Positions 50,077-62,545 of a stretch of 64,000 bases of DNA are shown one piece after another. A model generated the notes under the pieces. The model did not search any database, was not told where the DNA came from, and saw nothing but the letters and a program-made list of their open reading frames with translations. The stretch covers positions 6,500,819 through 6,564,818 of the forward strand of contig CM031870.1 in NCBI GenBank assembly GCA_018697195.1. Direction: 5' to 3'. This DNA is from Certhia americana (lineage: Eukaryota; Chordata; Aves; Passeriformes; Certhiidae). A program made the position numbers and the translations under genes. How positions within the stretch are numbered: the stretch's first letter is position 1; each line of letters opens with the position of its first letter.

Positions 50077-50158
50077 GGTAGCGTGGCCGAGTGGTCTAAG
50101 GCGCTGGATTTAGGCTCCAGTCATTTCGATGGCGTGGGTTCGAATCCCACCGCTGCCA
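50077..50158 (+). tRNA. tRNA-Leu, anticodon TAG
   Basis: An 82-nt gene with no intron. It begins GGTAGCGTGGCCGAGTGG and ends CCACCGCTGCC plus discriminator A, with the acceptor stem fully paired. The loop TTTAGGC between CTGGA and TCCAG gives anticodon TAG. The variable arm CAT-TTCG-ATG is fully paired and differs from the other leucine tRNA here by paired changes. The B box GGTTCGAATCC is intact. It lies on the strand opposite to EEF2K, about 4 kb from its predicted start. Confidence 0.97.
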
Positions 50159-50163
50159 AGTTG

Positions 50164-50167
50164 TTTT
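50164..50167 (+). terminator. Pol III terminator of tRNA-Leu(TAG)
   Basis: A TTTT run beginning 6 nt after the tRNA 3' end. Confidence 0.8.
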
Positions 50168-50169
50168 GT

Positions 50170-51080
50170 CCCCGCCGCGGTGGCTCCTTTTCTCCGCCGG
50201 TACGAGCGGCGCTGTCCGGGCCGGGCACGGCGGCCCGCCCGGCTGCGCATTGGCGGTCACGGCCCTTAAAATCAATATTAGAAACTTGGGGTATGAACTA
50301 GGGAAAAGGGATTGTCGACTGTGTGAGTCTCTTGTTTTAAGAATAAAATGAGATACACTAATTTTATTCAGGGGTTCTGCCTTTCCGCGCTGCTTTTGGA
50401 CTCCAGCACCCCGACCCGCGGGCCTGCCTGCCCTGGACTGAAGGGAGGTGCCAGTGTTCGCACCCTCTCCAGAATTCGCAAATCCATCCATGGAGTTGCA
50501 TCCAGACCATGATTCCTCAAGCTCTCATCCCTAGTCCTTTCCCAAACTCTCTACTGTTTGCATCTTGCTCTTTGTTGTTCCCTCTCCATGTTGGAAAGAC
50601 GCAGATGGGAAGGAGATTTCTCTGATAAATTCCAGCCGTGAGTGGTGGATGGGAAGGAGCTGGAGCCTCCCGGACTGTGCTTTAGATCCATTTTAGCTGA
50701 ACAGTAATGTGAGAAGCACACTGTTCACTTTAGCTGCTGCAGGGATTTGCTCAGCACAAGTGCTGTACTTCAAGAAATTTGCTGCCAAAACAGACTTGTG
50801 CTTTAAGTTCAGCGGAGGAGCAACTGAACTGTGTTAATTGTTGCCCTTAACTGCACGAGGTGAGGAAGCTGTACAAAGATCTGTGCAACCAATAATGGCA
50901 GATTCCTCTGCTGTGAATAAATACACTTAGCTAATGTAACTTACTTAGTAACTTCCAATTTAGCTAAAATACCCAGTTTTGACCCGTGAAAAACCCTAGC
51001 AGCACGTACCCACAGCTCTACACCAGGGGCAGGGCAGGCAGCAGTTCAGGGACATTGTGCAGAGGCACAACAGGGACTTC
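50170..51080. other. Intergenic, between tRNA-Leu(TAG) and the SDR42E2 3' end
   Basis: The tail of the CpG island (to about 50.26 kb), then unremarkable sequence. No gene was seen. Confidence 0.6.
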
Positions 51081-51100
51081 AGCAATGTTTCAAGTACACT

Positions 51101-51106
51101 TTTATT
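51101..51106 (-). terminator. SDR42E2: Candidate SDR42E2 polyadenylation signal
   Basis: AATAAA on the minus strand about 490 nt past the SDR42E2 stop codon, which gives a short 3' UTR ending near 51080. Confidence 0.6.
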
Positions 51107-51596
51107 TACCCTCAGATATGGTGCTCGAGCGAATTCATTAAATCACACAATGTGAAGTCTGTAGGCCTGGTGTGTTATTTGCACTAATCTGTTGTCTGTA
51201 CCTTTGCTTGTTCCTCTGTTCCCCAAGGACGTGAGCCATGACAGAAGCTGTGGTCAGTCTTTCTCCTTATTTCAGCTGGTTTTCTTCACTGGTGAAACAC
51301 TGCAGGCTGTCTGCAGCTCTTGTTTTTTCTGCAGGTGCTCATTTACTTCAACAATCATTTTGGAAAGTTGTCGTTTTGGTTTGAAATGAAGACAACAATC
51401 TTGACTCTGGTTGTGTTTCGGTGATTTGGCAGTTAATTGTTTTCTGTATTTTAATTTCTCAGGTCCAGCCACTCATCTGTTATGATTTTGTTCGTAAATT
51501 TAAAAGTAGCTGCCTGTTTGTTGCACTGTGCCAGTAATTATTGTGGAGGTTAGAATGATCTGGGTAGCAATACTGCAACCAGGCAGTTTATGCAAG

Positions 51597-54500
51597 TCAG
51601 TGTCGTCTTTCTTTAAAAAAATGCAAGACTGAAAGGCCAGCAAATGTTAAAGAAAGAAAAAACAAAATAAAAATAGCAATTAAAGTAAGGAAAACATTGA
51701 GGAAGAGTTGATAATTCGAGGGTTTTGGTCTGGTCTTAATGTAGTAGTCCACAGAATCAGCGAAGTCAAACTTCAGTGGGTGGTACCCCAGCTGAGCTCG
51801 TGCCTTGTCTATTCGAAATGTGTGAGTTACAGAAATGTTCTGTACCTACAGGGCAAAAGAGTCAACATACAAAGGTATGACTGCACAGACAATTGGAACA
51901 AACTGTAAATGGTAGCAAAGACACTTATTAACTTATAGTTAAAGCAAGTGTAGAATACAACCCCCCCACACACCATTATATCAATATTCCAAGAGTATTG
52001 CACACGTTATTCTTAACCACTCAAAAGGAGATTCTGGAAAGCACAAAGAGACATTAAAAGATGCATAGCAGAATCTGTAAATGTCCACAAAAAAAATGTT
52101 CTGCAAATGTTCTCTTGCTTAGGTACTCAAAGAGGCAGATCAATACCATCTCTTAAGTGCCTAAAGGCCAAGCCAAGTAATACAGGATACTGACCCTTGA
52201 AGAGAGGAGCTGAAGAAGCTCCTTCCAGATGGCAAGCATAAGCTCTTTTCAAAAATCATGGCAACCAAGCACAATATATTGCCTAAACTGCACATAATGG
52301 ATGTATTTGCCCTGGAAACTGGAGGCTAAAGTAGCACTGGGGGGATTTTACTTTCTACAGACTTAAAGTCTCCCTCATATTAACATGTATGGATCCCATG
52401 GGAACTGTGGAAAGTTCACAAACACAGACTTTACCTCATTTCTGGTCAGCAGTGGGGGCAGATCAACAATTGGTCTCAGAATCGAATGAAGGTGTTCCAT
52501 GAATGTGGCTGCATAACAAAAGATTTCGACTTGAGGCAAGAACAGTAAATTGCTTTGCCATTGTGATTGTGACATATCTCACACTGTAAACGTTCACGAA
52601 GGATTATCACAGACCTGGGAGCTTAGGGCACCATTACTAACACCATAATTGCTCACAAGGGGATGGATTTAATCTTAATTATTGTGCTTGTGGGAAAAGG
52701 ATTTGGAAAAGGAAAAAGGTTGGGCACTGATTAGTGAAAAGGTCATGAGGCTTCATAAAAAATATGGCAACAGAGAACTCAAGTGGATTCTGTCTGAGCT
52801 GCACTGGGGGGTTGATTCTGGAGAGAGCAAGACATTTACCTGTGCAGCAAAGCAGATACTCTTAGTATATTTCATAAAGTCATGGAGTTTTACATTTAAC
52901 TTTTTGTATCATTAACTCCACAAAGTTATACATCTGTTAGGTTCTACATAAAACCTGTTTCAGTGGGACTTGAATAAGAGATCATTCTGGTTTCAACATA
53001 CTGCACAGAGGTGAATTTTACACTGCTGAACACTTGATGAGCACACAGCATATTATTTTTATACATGGAAATGAAAATTGAGGGCAAATAAAACAATATG
53101 ATATTACAGTTAGAAATGAGGATAGCATGGACAGGAAAGAGAAATGTTGATAAAATATTTTACCTGATGCATAGACTAAGCAAGTAGGGATACGTATCCA
53201 TGGCTTACTGCAGCCTAATCTTTCAAACTGAAAAAGATTCAAAACCAAGGGAAAACCCCAGAAACTTCAAGTGAGTTTTAAAGTTTCAGTACAGAAAATA
53301 TTTATGGAAATATTTACTGTTAAAACAGAAAAATTAATCATGGCTCTTAGTATTTACTATTTTTCATTTTTAAGGAGATGCCAGTTAAATGTCACCCACA
53401 GACACTATGTCGTCTTTGTATCTTAAAAAAAGTAAAGAAATTATAATAATTAATCAAAATGTCATGGTGTGCTGATACCTAATTTAACATCATGACATGT
53501 TTATGGTTTTGAGCCTATCATTAACAACAACATGATATTTTAAAAAGAATGGACAGATGAATATTAAGACTTATATTTTTTTCCCAACCAAAATGCCCAT
53601 TATTCCCATCTGCATGCCCCTACAATGAAGGCAGTAACAGCTCAGGACAGGGTGCTGGTGTAGATGGTCCTTTGGTCTCAGTGAAGACAGTTGCTTTAAT
53701 GTAGTATTTTGGGTGGGCTTTGTTACTCTGAAATTCAAGCAGGAATTAAACCCACATTCACAGAGTTCCATGTGGAACTCTCACACCCAAAGCAAGCATA
53801 CAAAATGTAGCATGCACACAAAAGCTGGAGTTGCATACAGTTAAAGAAATTAATGTACTTGGAGATCAGTATTGCACATACAAGTGGAGTTAGCCATTCA
53901 AAAAGGTTGGATTTTTCGCCATCATGAATGAAATACACTTGGCCACTCTGTTAAAGAGGTAGAGAAGAGACAAGTCAGTACAAATAATACTGCATATATA
54001 TTGACCCCTTTTTATCTCACCCCTTACGAATAGCTTAAAAATAATACAGCAATATCAAATATGAGTGGATGCACATGCATGCCACAAACTCTCTGCTTGT
54101 GTTTCACTCATTTGCACTGTTGGGTGCAACAGAATTGGTGAACAGGTCGTTTGTGTGATTGACATGCCTTGGAATAAATGGTTTATTACAGATGTGCCTG
54201 TTCAGAGTGGCTGTACTGACTGTGCAGACACACCACTGGAGCTGGTGCTGGATCTCACTGGGGCTGCTGGCACATGTCCCCCAAAGGGTGGGACACATTC
54301 TATTCTGGGTCTAGTTAAGGCTCACTGGAATCCAGAAGACTCCTGTGTAGCCAAGGTCTACATTCCTGCTTTCCTTTTGCTTTCAGGGTTTTAGAGAAAG
54401 TACTTTAATCTACTTTGTACACCTTTCTCATATACTGTCAGAGCAATGCTTCTAGGTGATTAAAACCTGTACTTACAAGGAAGAAAACAGTTTTAACTGT

Positions 54501-57500
54501 TTTTGAAATCACTGAACCCAAATGAAATGTGCCTCTGTTGGCATATGGTGTGGGAAGAACTGACCATCACAGTTCATAGCATTAAATCTGGACCTGTACA
54601 GGAGAACAGGATGAATCTGCCTGCACTTCCAGTTTCATTTCCAGCATACCAAATGTTCTTTGCTCATCTTCCAGAAATGACAAATATTGCATTTTAAAAA
54701 TTCAAAGACTGAGATATGTTACAGAACTGAATATTCCATCTCTTAACCAACACCAATAGCCAACGCTGTGCCCCATCCCACATTGCTCATAGCACATTTA
54801 TCAACTGAAAACACAAACAACAATGTAAGCTGAAGGACAATAACTCTAATTACTGCAGTGGTACCTATAGCACAGGATAAAGTGGCAGGATCCACTGTCA
54901 GATGAGGTGGTTTTACTGTGTACTTACAGCTATGTAGTTCTTTTCAAGAGTGAGAGCTTCAGCAGCTAGAATATGAGCTTGTACAAAATTCTCTACGTGT
55001 ATCCAGTTCATTTTAACTGTAGGGTCCCCAAACTTGAAGCTAAGTAGCCTTCTCTCAATAATCTTCTGTAAATATAAACAAACATGAAATCATAACAAAA
55101 TGGGTTTTAGAATGAGATAAAGTATACTTTCTTGTCCAGCTAAATATAGGTTTAACTCTACTTAAAACAAAACAAAACAAAACAAAACCCCCCATGAATC
55201 AATTAAAATATTCAAGGGAACTGCTCATGAGAAAATGTCAAAACATGTATTGCAATATGTCCTGAATTTACAAAAAATACAAGTCTGTTCTAGGGATAAG
55301 TAAAATACTGTATGGAAGGGTAAGATACAGTTCTGAGTGGATCAAAAGTATTAACTAAATTGGGTCAAATTTATCAAATATCTTTGGCTAGGAAAAGCTG
55401 GAAGATACACTTGAGCTGGAAGGAAAGTGTCACAATTTTCATTGAACAGGTAAATTTTAGAAACTGCAAAACATGACATTTGCATAATGCCTTAAAATTG
55501 GCTCAAACTGAATAAGCTCAGAATCAAATAGAAACTCTAAAATATAATATTTTTTAAAGGGGCTAAAAAAAATCTCAGATTTAACTGAAATGACATTTTC
55601 CATTTTTAAAATTATTTACAAAATGATAAAGCGTAATTTGGCTGATTTAAGTATAATTTCCTACCTCAGCCACAAACCAAAAATATCTATTATGTGGTTA
55701 ACTTGAATCTATTATTTACTGAAAGCTGTGTATAACTTTATATTACACTAATTCTTTTAAAATAAGTGGCTCACAGAATTCTACAGGGATCATATTCTAA
55801 ATGGCATCTGTTCACCCTGCAGTTGAAAAGCAAGTGAAAAAGAGTAAAATGTGAACACCTCAGCTGCTTCCCTTCAGTAACCTGTTCTACCAGAGGGTGC
55901 TTCCAACTCTAGAACCTGCTTTATTGGACAGTGAGAGCTGTTAATAGTTGAGACTGGAAATAAGATATTTTGCTGTATCTCTTTTCATTAATATTTTAAA
56001 TCATTTGGTGTAAGTTGCATGTAAACAGACATTTGAAATATCATGGATTGGCCTGAATCTTACAGTAATCATTAAATTATAAAGCTGGATTTTCATGTGT
56101 TCGTATAAAAAAAAAAAAAGGCTTTTTACATCTATACTTTACAGATATAATGTTTGTTTAAAATAGTTATAATATCCTCAGCAGACAATTGAAATATTGA
56201 ATTGCCACCCAATAAAATCAGTCAATTTATAATACAAATAAGTGATGCTCCTTTCAGCTTTTCACCCATATCATAGAAAACTGCTGGTTAAAAAATTCAG
56301 ATGACATACTGCTAGCCTTGGCAAGTGTCTCTGCTCTTCTGGTCCATAAATTCCTGGTGGGCGAAGAACACAAGTGTGGAGTACTCCACCTCCTAGAACA
56401 CGGGATAAGATAATTCTTAAGAGACCTTCACATCACTGCATTGTATCTTTGTTTGTATGAACCAAAGGCTGCGGCAGCCTTAAAAACCAATACATACCAA
56501 AAGGTGCCACATTGGTAGTTGGATATAAATATGGGAGAATCAGAGCATGCAAAATAGCAAGATAAAATTCAGAGGAGCCCTGCAAGCATAGTTGTGTTGC
56601 AAGAAAATACCAGATACTTACAAATCTCTATCTAATCAGCCCCTTGTCCCTGTGCCAGAGCAGTTGTTCGAAAATATATTGGATAGTGGAATGAAACAAA
56701 CTAATGCCACACAAAATTATTGATGGGAAGCAGTGACCTGTGAGCAGTACAAGGCAGAGCTGAAAGGTTCCCTCAACAGCAGGCATAGCTTCTGCTGGAG
56801 TGAGTTAGAAGCTCTTGACAATTTCAGTGGGATCATAAAAATGAAATATTCCCATGTACATCAGTTGGCTGTTTCATCATCTGCTAATAACTGTTCTTAA
56901 CAGCACTTGTAAACACATAAAATATTCAGTCCTGGCTATGGCACAGGATCAAAATGGAATGTTTGGAGCGCTGACTGGTTCTGTTTCATTGACAAATGCA
57001 GAACTATGTATTGGTCCTGAAATTAGGAGAGGTTTTGAGGTGAAGAGCTGCTAAGGAAATAAAGGGGAGAAAAAACCCTTTTCTTATTTTAAAGAAAATA
57101 ATTTTGTTGGGATGGAGTTTCCATCATGCACTTTCTATCTGTTAGAGCCCTCTGCAAGTATCAAGTGAAGAGTCTTTTCTGTAAGTTGTCCACAGCTAAA
57201 TTTAGCTCAGTATCACTTGGTCACATAGAATCATGTTGCACTTTACATTAATTTGTTTTGCTCTGGCAGTTATAGTATCTCACAGGTGAACTTAAGTATT
57301 CAAGCGTATAACTGGCTTCCTCAACATGGAAAACTTTGGGAAGCACTAATAAATAATTCCAGGCTCTAGGCTCAGGTAGCTACTTCAGATTTTAATATAT
57401 AACTTCAGGGGGGAGAGTGGTATGTAACAATTTAATCAGCATTCATGTTTTACTTATGTTGCATGAGACAGTGACATTAAATGCTTGTTTTTCTTTAATT

Positions 57501-60500
57501 TATAGCTGTCTAATTATTTTTCATTAACATTTACTGCTACCATGCTAAAACCTTTTACAGACATTGTGGGAACTTAAAACGAATTAAAAGTAATTTTAAA
57601 ATGAAAATACTTTAATTTGTGAGAGGGGGTTGGTAACTTTATTTCATAACTGCTGGGCAATCTTGTCCACTAAGGACTGATACAGGACACAGGATTTTGG
57701 GGAGGAACAAGAAGAGGAGGAGCAAATTCTACTATGAATTCATACTCAGACAAAAGTACCTGCTAGTGAAGATTCATTAGCTGCTAGTACCATTTGTTCT
57801 GCAATTGATTTGGTTCTGGAATAATGGTCAACGAGCTACAGAGAAAAAAAAAAATAAAATTTGTATCTTCCTAAAATGACAGGACAGAGAGGCATCTCTT
57901 CAGTAATTTTTACTTAGCAGATGGCAACAAATACCTCAAAATATAGAAGTTGTGGGGTATTAGGTTTGGGATGAAACACATTAATATTTCTAGGGTAAGG
58001 AAGCATTTTTGTGTATGCAAATCTGGTTAATTAATTTCAGCACATTTGAGAAGCAATAAATATATGTATGCTTTGAATGCTGCCAGGAATGTAATTGATC
58101 ACTACTTTGTAATCTGGATTTCTTCTTCAGGTAATGGAAAAGTCAAAAGCCAAGTTTTGAAGTCCTTATACTTGGTCTGAAGTAGCCTGTTCACTTCCAT
58201 GTGGCATTGTCCCAGAGAAAATGTTATTTAAAATGTTATTAAAAATATTCATGTTTTATCTCCATCTCTACTTCTTGAAAGACCGTGAAATACTGGATGG
58301 AGAGAGGAGGGACACAAAAAACAACTGTGTATGCAAAGCAGACAGAAGTACTTTCTCTTTTTTTCATTAAATGCAATAATACCATATAAAAATAGGCTGC
58401 ATTTCTAGATCAGCTCTACCTTGAATATATGTCATCCTCTAAGGGAAAACCAGAAAAATCATTTAAATAATAAATATCTAAAGAGGCACCAAGCCATATA
58501 ACAGAATCCTCATGTCCAGGTGGAATATCCCTGATGTTACTGCAGTGCTGTGGGAGTTAATTTTCCAAAATCAAAGCCTTAATTGGAAAACAAAGAAATA
58601 TATACTTTGATGTACATAAAGTTGCTGTGCCAAGGCTGTGAGTAGCATATTCAAAGAATGTAAAGAGTTTTCTTTTGTCTTTCACAGAATCACAAAATGG
58701 ATTGGGCTGAAGGGGACTTCAGTAATCATCTCGTTCTGACCCCACTAGACCAGGTTGCTCCAACTCTCATCCCTCCTGGCCTTTCTTGTACCTGGATGCT
58801 TGCATCAGGAAAAACAGTGTCATAAAAACTCCAGGCTTTTACAGAAACATGGAAGTAAACAGGGGAATTTGAAGATACAATACAACAAAATACCTGGTCA
58901 ATTGGGAAATATGGCAAAGATTCCTCATCCCCGTCTTCAATAGGAAGCCCTCCAAACACCACATTCACTGAGCTGGTGTAGACCAGCCGAGGGATGTTTT
59001 GTTGTTTGCAGGCTGCAGCAATGAATAAAGTCAATTACCTTAGTGGAAAATTATTTGGGAAAAAAGTGGATGTGACGCTTTTTCTACGAAAGTGTCAAAT
59101 CTTAAAAGAGAAAATCCTTCCGTTCTGTGACTGGGTGAGTTGAAATGCAGAGTATATTTAAAGGGAATACATCAGTGTAGAAGGAAGTGCTTTACTCTGG
59201 CACATCCTAAGCTGGATGCCAGCACTGTGCCTCTGGAGAGCTCCTCCAGCCTGCTGGGCATCAGGACAGAAGTTTCTCTTCAAGGGCTGTCCACTGCCTG
59301 TGCACAAGTTGTTAGCAAGCAGGTTAACTGCTACAAAATACCCAGGGAATTGGTTAACTCCTTACATGGATACAGATTCCAATATCAATCAAACAAGGTG
59401 TTGAAAAGCTGAAGTAGTTGAACTACAGTGCTGGCTCTCATGCCACAACTCATAGCAGAATTGAGCATGGACCCCTGCCCTGTGACATGTTTCCTCATTT
59501 TCTGCCAATAATATAAAGTACTTGGTAACAAATAGAGTGTGCCAAAAAGGCCAGCTAGCTTTGTCTAAATGGGATATGATTGATATGCTGTACTAACACC
59601 CAATGGCACAGTTAAATACCTACCATTAAGGATTAATCTTGTTCCGTTAATGTTTACAGTTTCAATCTCTTTTTTATGCAACTAGAAAGAGAAAGAAAAA
59701 AGTGCATTTTTTTAGTAATAATACATATTCAATAGGGGGATGTTATAAATGTCCTCAAATAAACATAATTTAGTGCTTTGATTATTGAAAATGTCATTTA
59801 GACTGCTGTTTCAGACTATAAAAAATCTAATCATTATTTTTAAACTATACCTGTATTTTTCATGTCTGCTTGAAGCAAAGAAAATTGTAGTGCTTCTGAA
59901 ATATATGTCCAGTTATTACATATCTTGCAGCAGTATCTTAATTATCTGTGTTTCAGTAGCACTTTAGTGATCAGTTGCCTCTAACCAGAGCAATTCCAAT
60001 TATGCATTGCTCAGTGGCAAACAACTTTGTGTGAGCTGTTCTATCCAGACAGGGTAATTACTAAAGTTCCTTTTATAAATGAGAAAGGGGTGTGCTTGTG
60101 TGTGTGTGTGTGTGCGCTTGCTTGTTACTCTAATTATAAAATTTTGACTCAGAGTCCTACATCAAGTGCATCCGTACGGCTTTTTACCCAATGGCAAACA
60201 ATTAAAGACTTGAAATATTGTTATTTTTATAATTCAGATATATGAAATAATTTATAATTTAGTTTTATTCCTCCTAGTGACCTTACACCTAGGAGATCCA
60301 TGTGAAGCTTTAGGGAAGAATCAGGGTTTTGGAGGGAACCAGCCTCCCTTGTCCTTCCTTTTGTCTTCACAGTATTTCAAAACTTTTCAATGGCATTTCC
60401 ATCTCAAACACTTTCCCAGGGTGCTGGTAGAATCTCTAATGGAGAGGAGATCACTCTGCAAGCAGCCTGTTTGCAGCTTGCACTCCAGTTTGCACACAGC

Positions 60501-61463
60501 AATTTACCAAAAGACCAGGGCAATATGAAGTGATGAAATCTATCATGCAGTGTTACAGCATCAAAGTCTCTCACCCTCAGTGTGGGCAGGCACAGAAAAA
60601 ACCAAAACTATGTGGACTCACCTGCTCTGTTCCTGACATTCCATATGAAGCTACGTGAAACACACAGTCAGCCCCTTCAAAGGCTGCCAATATGGCACTG
60701 TAATCCCTGATATCTGTCTGTAATACATAAGAAGAGATATTTGGACATGAAATCAAAGCTGCAGGTGAATATTTGTCATACAGTGGGTTAGCACAGAGGG
60801 AATCCATATATATAATGAATACATAGAATTGTACTTGCTTTACAAGTATCCTGGGACTCAAAACTGGGCACACCTCACTACTTGCTGATAATTATACTTT
60901 TCTTCTATAGAACCCAAAGGACTTTAAAAGCATTCATTAAGGTTCACAATAGTCCTGTGTTTATTCTACAGATGGTTCAACCAAGGCCTAGGTGAAGGCA
61001 GGGTCCTGAGGAATCAGGAGTGAAACTGCTCTGTGTATTACAGGTTTTGCTGGTTTCTTCATTTCAGATGTACTAAAATCCATTCACCAGAACTCATGTG
61101 AGATGTTCATGCAGTTAAAAAAGTTACTTAAATTTGAAATAATTGGCAATTAGGTATTTAGATTCTGTGAAAACTAGTAAGACATAATGGAAAAAGCAAA
61201 TGAACTAACTTTGACCATTGGGAAAATATTATTTATCATACCTGGATCCACACCACTCCATTGGGAATCACCCACAAAGGCTTGTGTATGTCACACAGAA
61301 CAACAGAAGCTCCTATGTTGGCAAGAGCACATCCCAGCTTGTATCCACAATAGCCACCGCCTCCCGTCACCACGGCTCTCATAGTGATTTTATTGCGTAC
61401 TCTAGCATGTTTGTTCCGTTTGCAGTCAGAGATTCGGCGATAGGGTGTTGCTACTCCACTCAT
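51597..61463 (-). CDS. SDR42E2: SDR42E2, extended short-chain dehydrogenase/reductase (complete CDS)
   Basis: NAD(P)-dependent oxidoreductase of the 3beta-HSD-like SDR42E group; the substrate is not known. Coding exons: 61242-61463, 60622-60717, 59624-59681, 58894-59012, 57760-57835, 56310-56392, 54928-55065, 53882-53947, 53164-53227, 52435-52508, 51597-51845. The total is 1245 bp, 414 residues, with all phases consistent. Visible parts: the nucleotide-binding motif TGGGGYCG at 33-40; FHVASYG at 94-100; [11 protein letters not shown] at 137-147; the catalytic pair in YSRTK (Y170, K174); [10 protein letters not shown]; and a hydrophobic helix near residues 378-407 followed by a basic end KERRH, which suggests membrane anchoring. 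The first ATG was taken as start. A second in-frame Met (residue 28) sits just before the fold and is an alternative. The paralogue SDR42E1 is the main competing name; position next to EEF2K favours SDR42E2. Confidence 0.93.
55164..55188. repeat. (AAAAC)5 microsatellite
   Basis: Five perfect AAAAC units in an SDR42E2 intron, followed by a run of C. Confidence 0.95.
58683..58800 (-). mobile_element. CR1 LINE 3' fragment in an SDR42E2 intron
   Basis: Reverse complement of the CR1 end: CACAGAATCAC, GGACTTCAGTAATCATCTCG, CACTAGACCAGGTTGCTCCA and CATCCCTCCTGGCCTTTCTT. A middle part of the consensus is missing. It lies about 100 bp past the exon 58894-59012. Confidence 0.88.
60097..60116. repeat. 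(TG)n microsatellite in an SDR42E2 intron
   Basis: About nine TG units followed by CGC. Confidence 0.85.
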
Positions 61464-61523
61464 TTTTGGTTTTGTGTCAATGAAATAGTGCCTGGCACTA
61501 CCAGATAGACTTAAAAATTCCTT

Positions 61524-61583
61524 CTACGTGGTGAAAATTGTTTCATAGCACTCCTGGATGCAGACAATTTCAGGGAGTTTCAT
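61524..61583 (-). other. Short upstream ORF in the predicted SDR42E2 leader
   Basis: If the exon begins at the acceptor near 61630 (CTTTACCTCTCTTAAACAG), its leader contains a 19-codon frame starting ATGAAACTCCCT (A at -3) and ending TAG at 61524, upstream of the main ATG at 61463. Translation is unproven. Confidence 0.35.
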
Positions 61584-62019
61584 GTTGACAAGATCTATTC
61601 ACAGCAGCAAAATCTGACTTTAATGTGGCCTGTTTAAGAGAGGTAAAGACAAAAGCAAACCAAAATTTACAGTCCCCAGTTTACTGCCAAGACAGACATC
61701 TGAGAGAATGGTTTCCAGGTTCTTTCTAAGTACCAGCAGCTGAACATAAATTAAGAATACACTGAGTCGTTATCATTGGCAGTGCTGGAGTTGAGTTAGA
61801 TGAGGATTTCAGGAGGGAAGAGGGATGCCTGATGCTTATGTTATAACTTTAGAAGGTGTATCAGAGAACAAGGCTATCAAATCCCTCACTTTCGAGGGGA
61901 ACTCAAATAAAAGAGCTGCTATACTATAGAAAGGCTTAAAAACTACATTAAGGAAAATGTAACAGCGAACCACTTATTTCCTGAACATGGGGATTCTTGC
62001 CCTTCCAGGGGTTCCTCAC

Positions 62020-62340
62020 CGGCAGTCAGGACATTTCAGAGGCCGTGGCTATCGACTCCCTCCGACACCCCCGTCCCTGCCGCGGCCGCAATTAAACATT
62101 CAAAGCCACCCGAGCCCCGCCGGGGCTGTGTGCATGTCGCTTGCAGATCGGCCGGGCGGCAGCGCAGGAATTCGCGCTGGGGCCGGGCCCCGGCCCGTGC
62201 CCGGCCTGGGGCGGCTCCGTTGGTGCCGTTGGTGCCGCGGACCGGGCACGGGCACGGGCAGACCCTGCGGGAGCCGCCCGGGGCAGGAGCGTCCGGCCCG
62301 GCCCCGCCAACAGCCTCCGCAGCGGCCCCAGTGCCCTCTG
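62020..62340 (-). promoter_or_regulatory. SDR42E2: CpG-rich block, probable SDR42E2 start with non-coding exon 1
   Basis: A CpG-dense segment about 600 bp upstream of the first coding exon. On the minus strand CTGACTGCCG is followed by GTGAGG (donor at 62018-62019), which could join the acceptor near 61630. The exon and promoter roles are inferred. The plus-strand 240-residue frame over this block is low-complexity and not taken as a gene. Confidence 0.45.
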
Positions 62341-62545
62341 ACATCCCACCGCATCCCCAGGCTCCCACAGCATCCCTGGGTCCCACTCGTCCGGCAGCAG
62401 CTTTGGGACAGCACGGCATCCCTGCGATTCTGCTCATCACACAGCGCCCTTGTAGCCCACAGCATCGCGGGGATCCCACAGGGTGTCACGGTACTTCAGG
62501 GTTGCCAGAGCATCCCTGGGATCCCAGAGCATCCTAGGCTGGTTC
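62340..62545. repeat. Diverged tandem repeat with CAGCATCCCTGGGATCCCA-like units
   Basis: Loose copies of a motif near CACAGCATCCCTGGGTCCCA recur at about 62347, 62367, 62422, 62459 and 62509, with spacing of roughly 20 bp or multiples and many substitutions. It looks like a decayed minisatellite. Confidence 0.6.

Larger units (their letters stand above)
49050..50260. promoter_or_regulatory. CpG island containing tRNA-Leu(TAG); gene served unknown
   Basis: About 1.2 kb of CpG-rich sequence between EEF2K and SDR42E2. It holds a tRNA gene at its right end and a 61-bp tandem duplication. A perfect 5' splice-site consensus (CAG followed by GTAAGT) is on the plus strand at 49102-49110. No conserved coding exon was recognised; the 319- and 254-residue open frames are low-complexity translations of GC-rich DNA. 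It could be a promoter of a non-coding RNA, an alternative EEF2K promoter, or simply the open domain of the tRNA gene. Confidence 0.6.
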
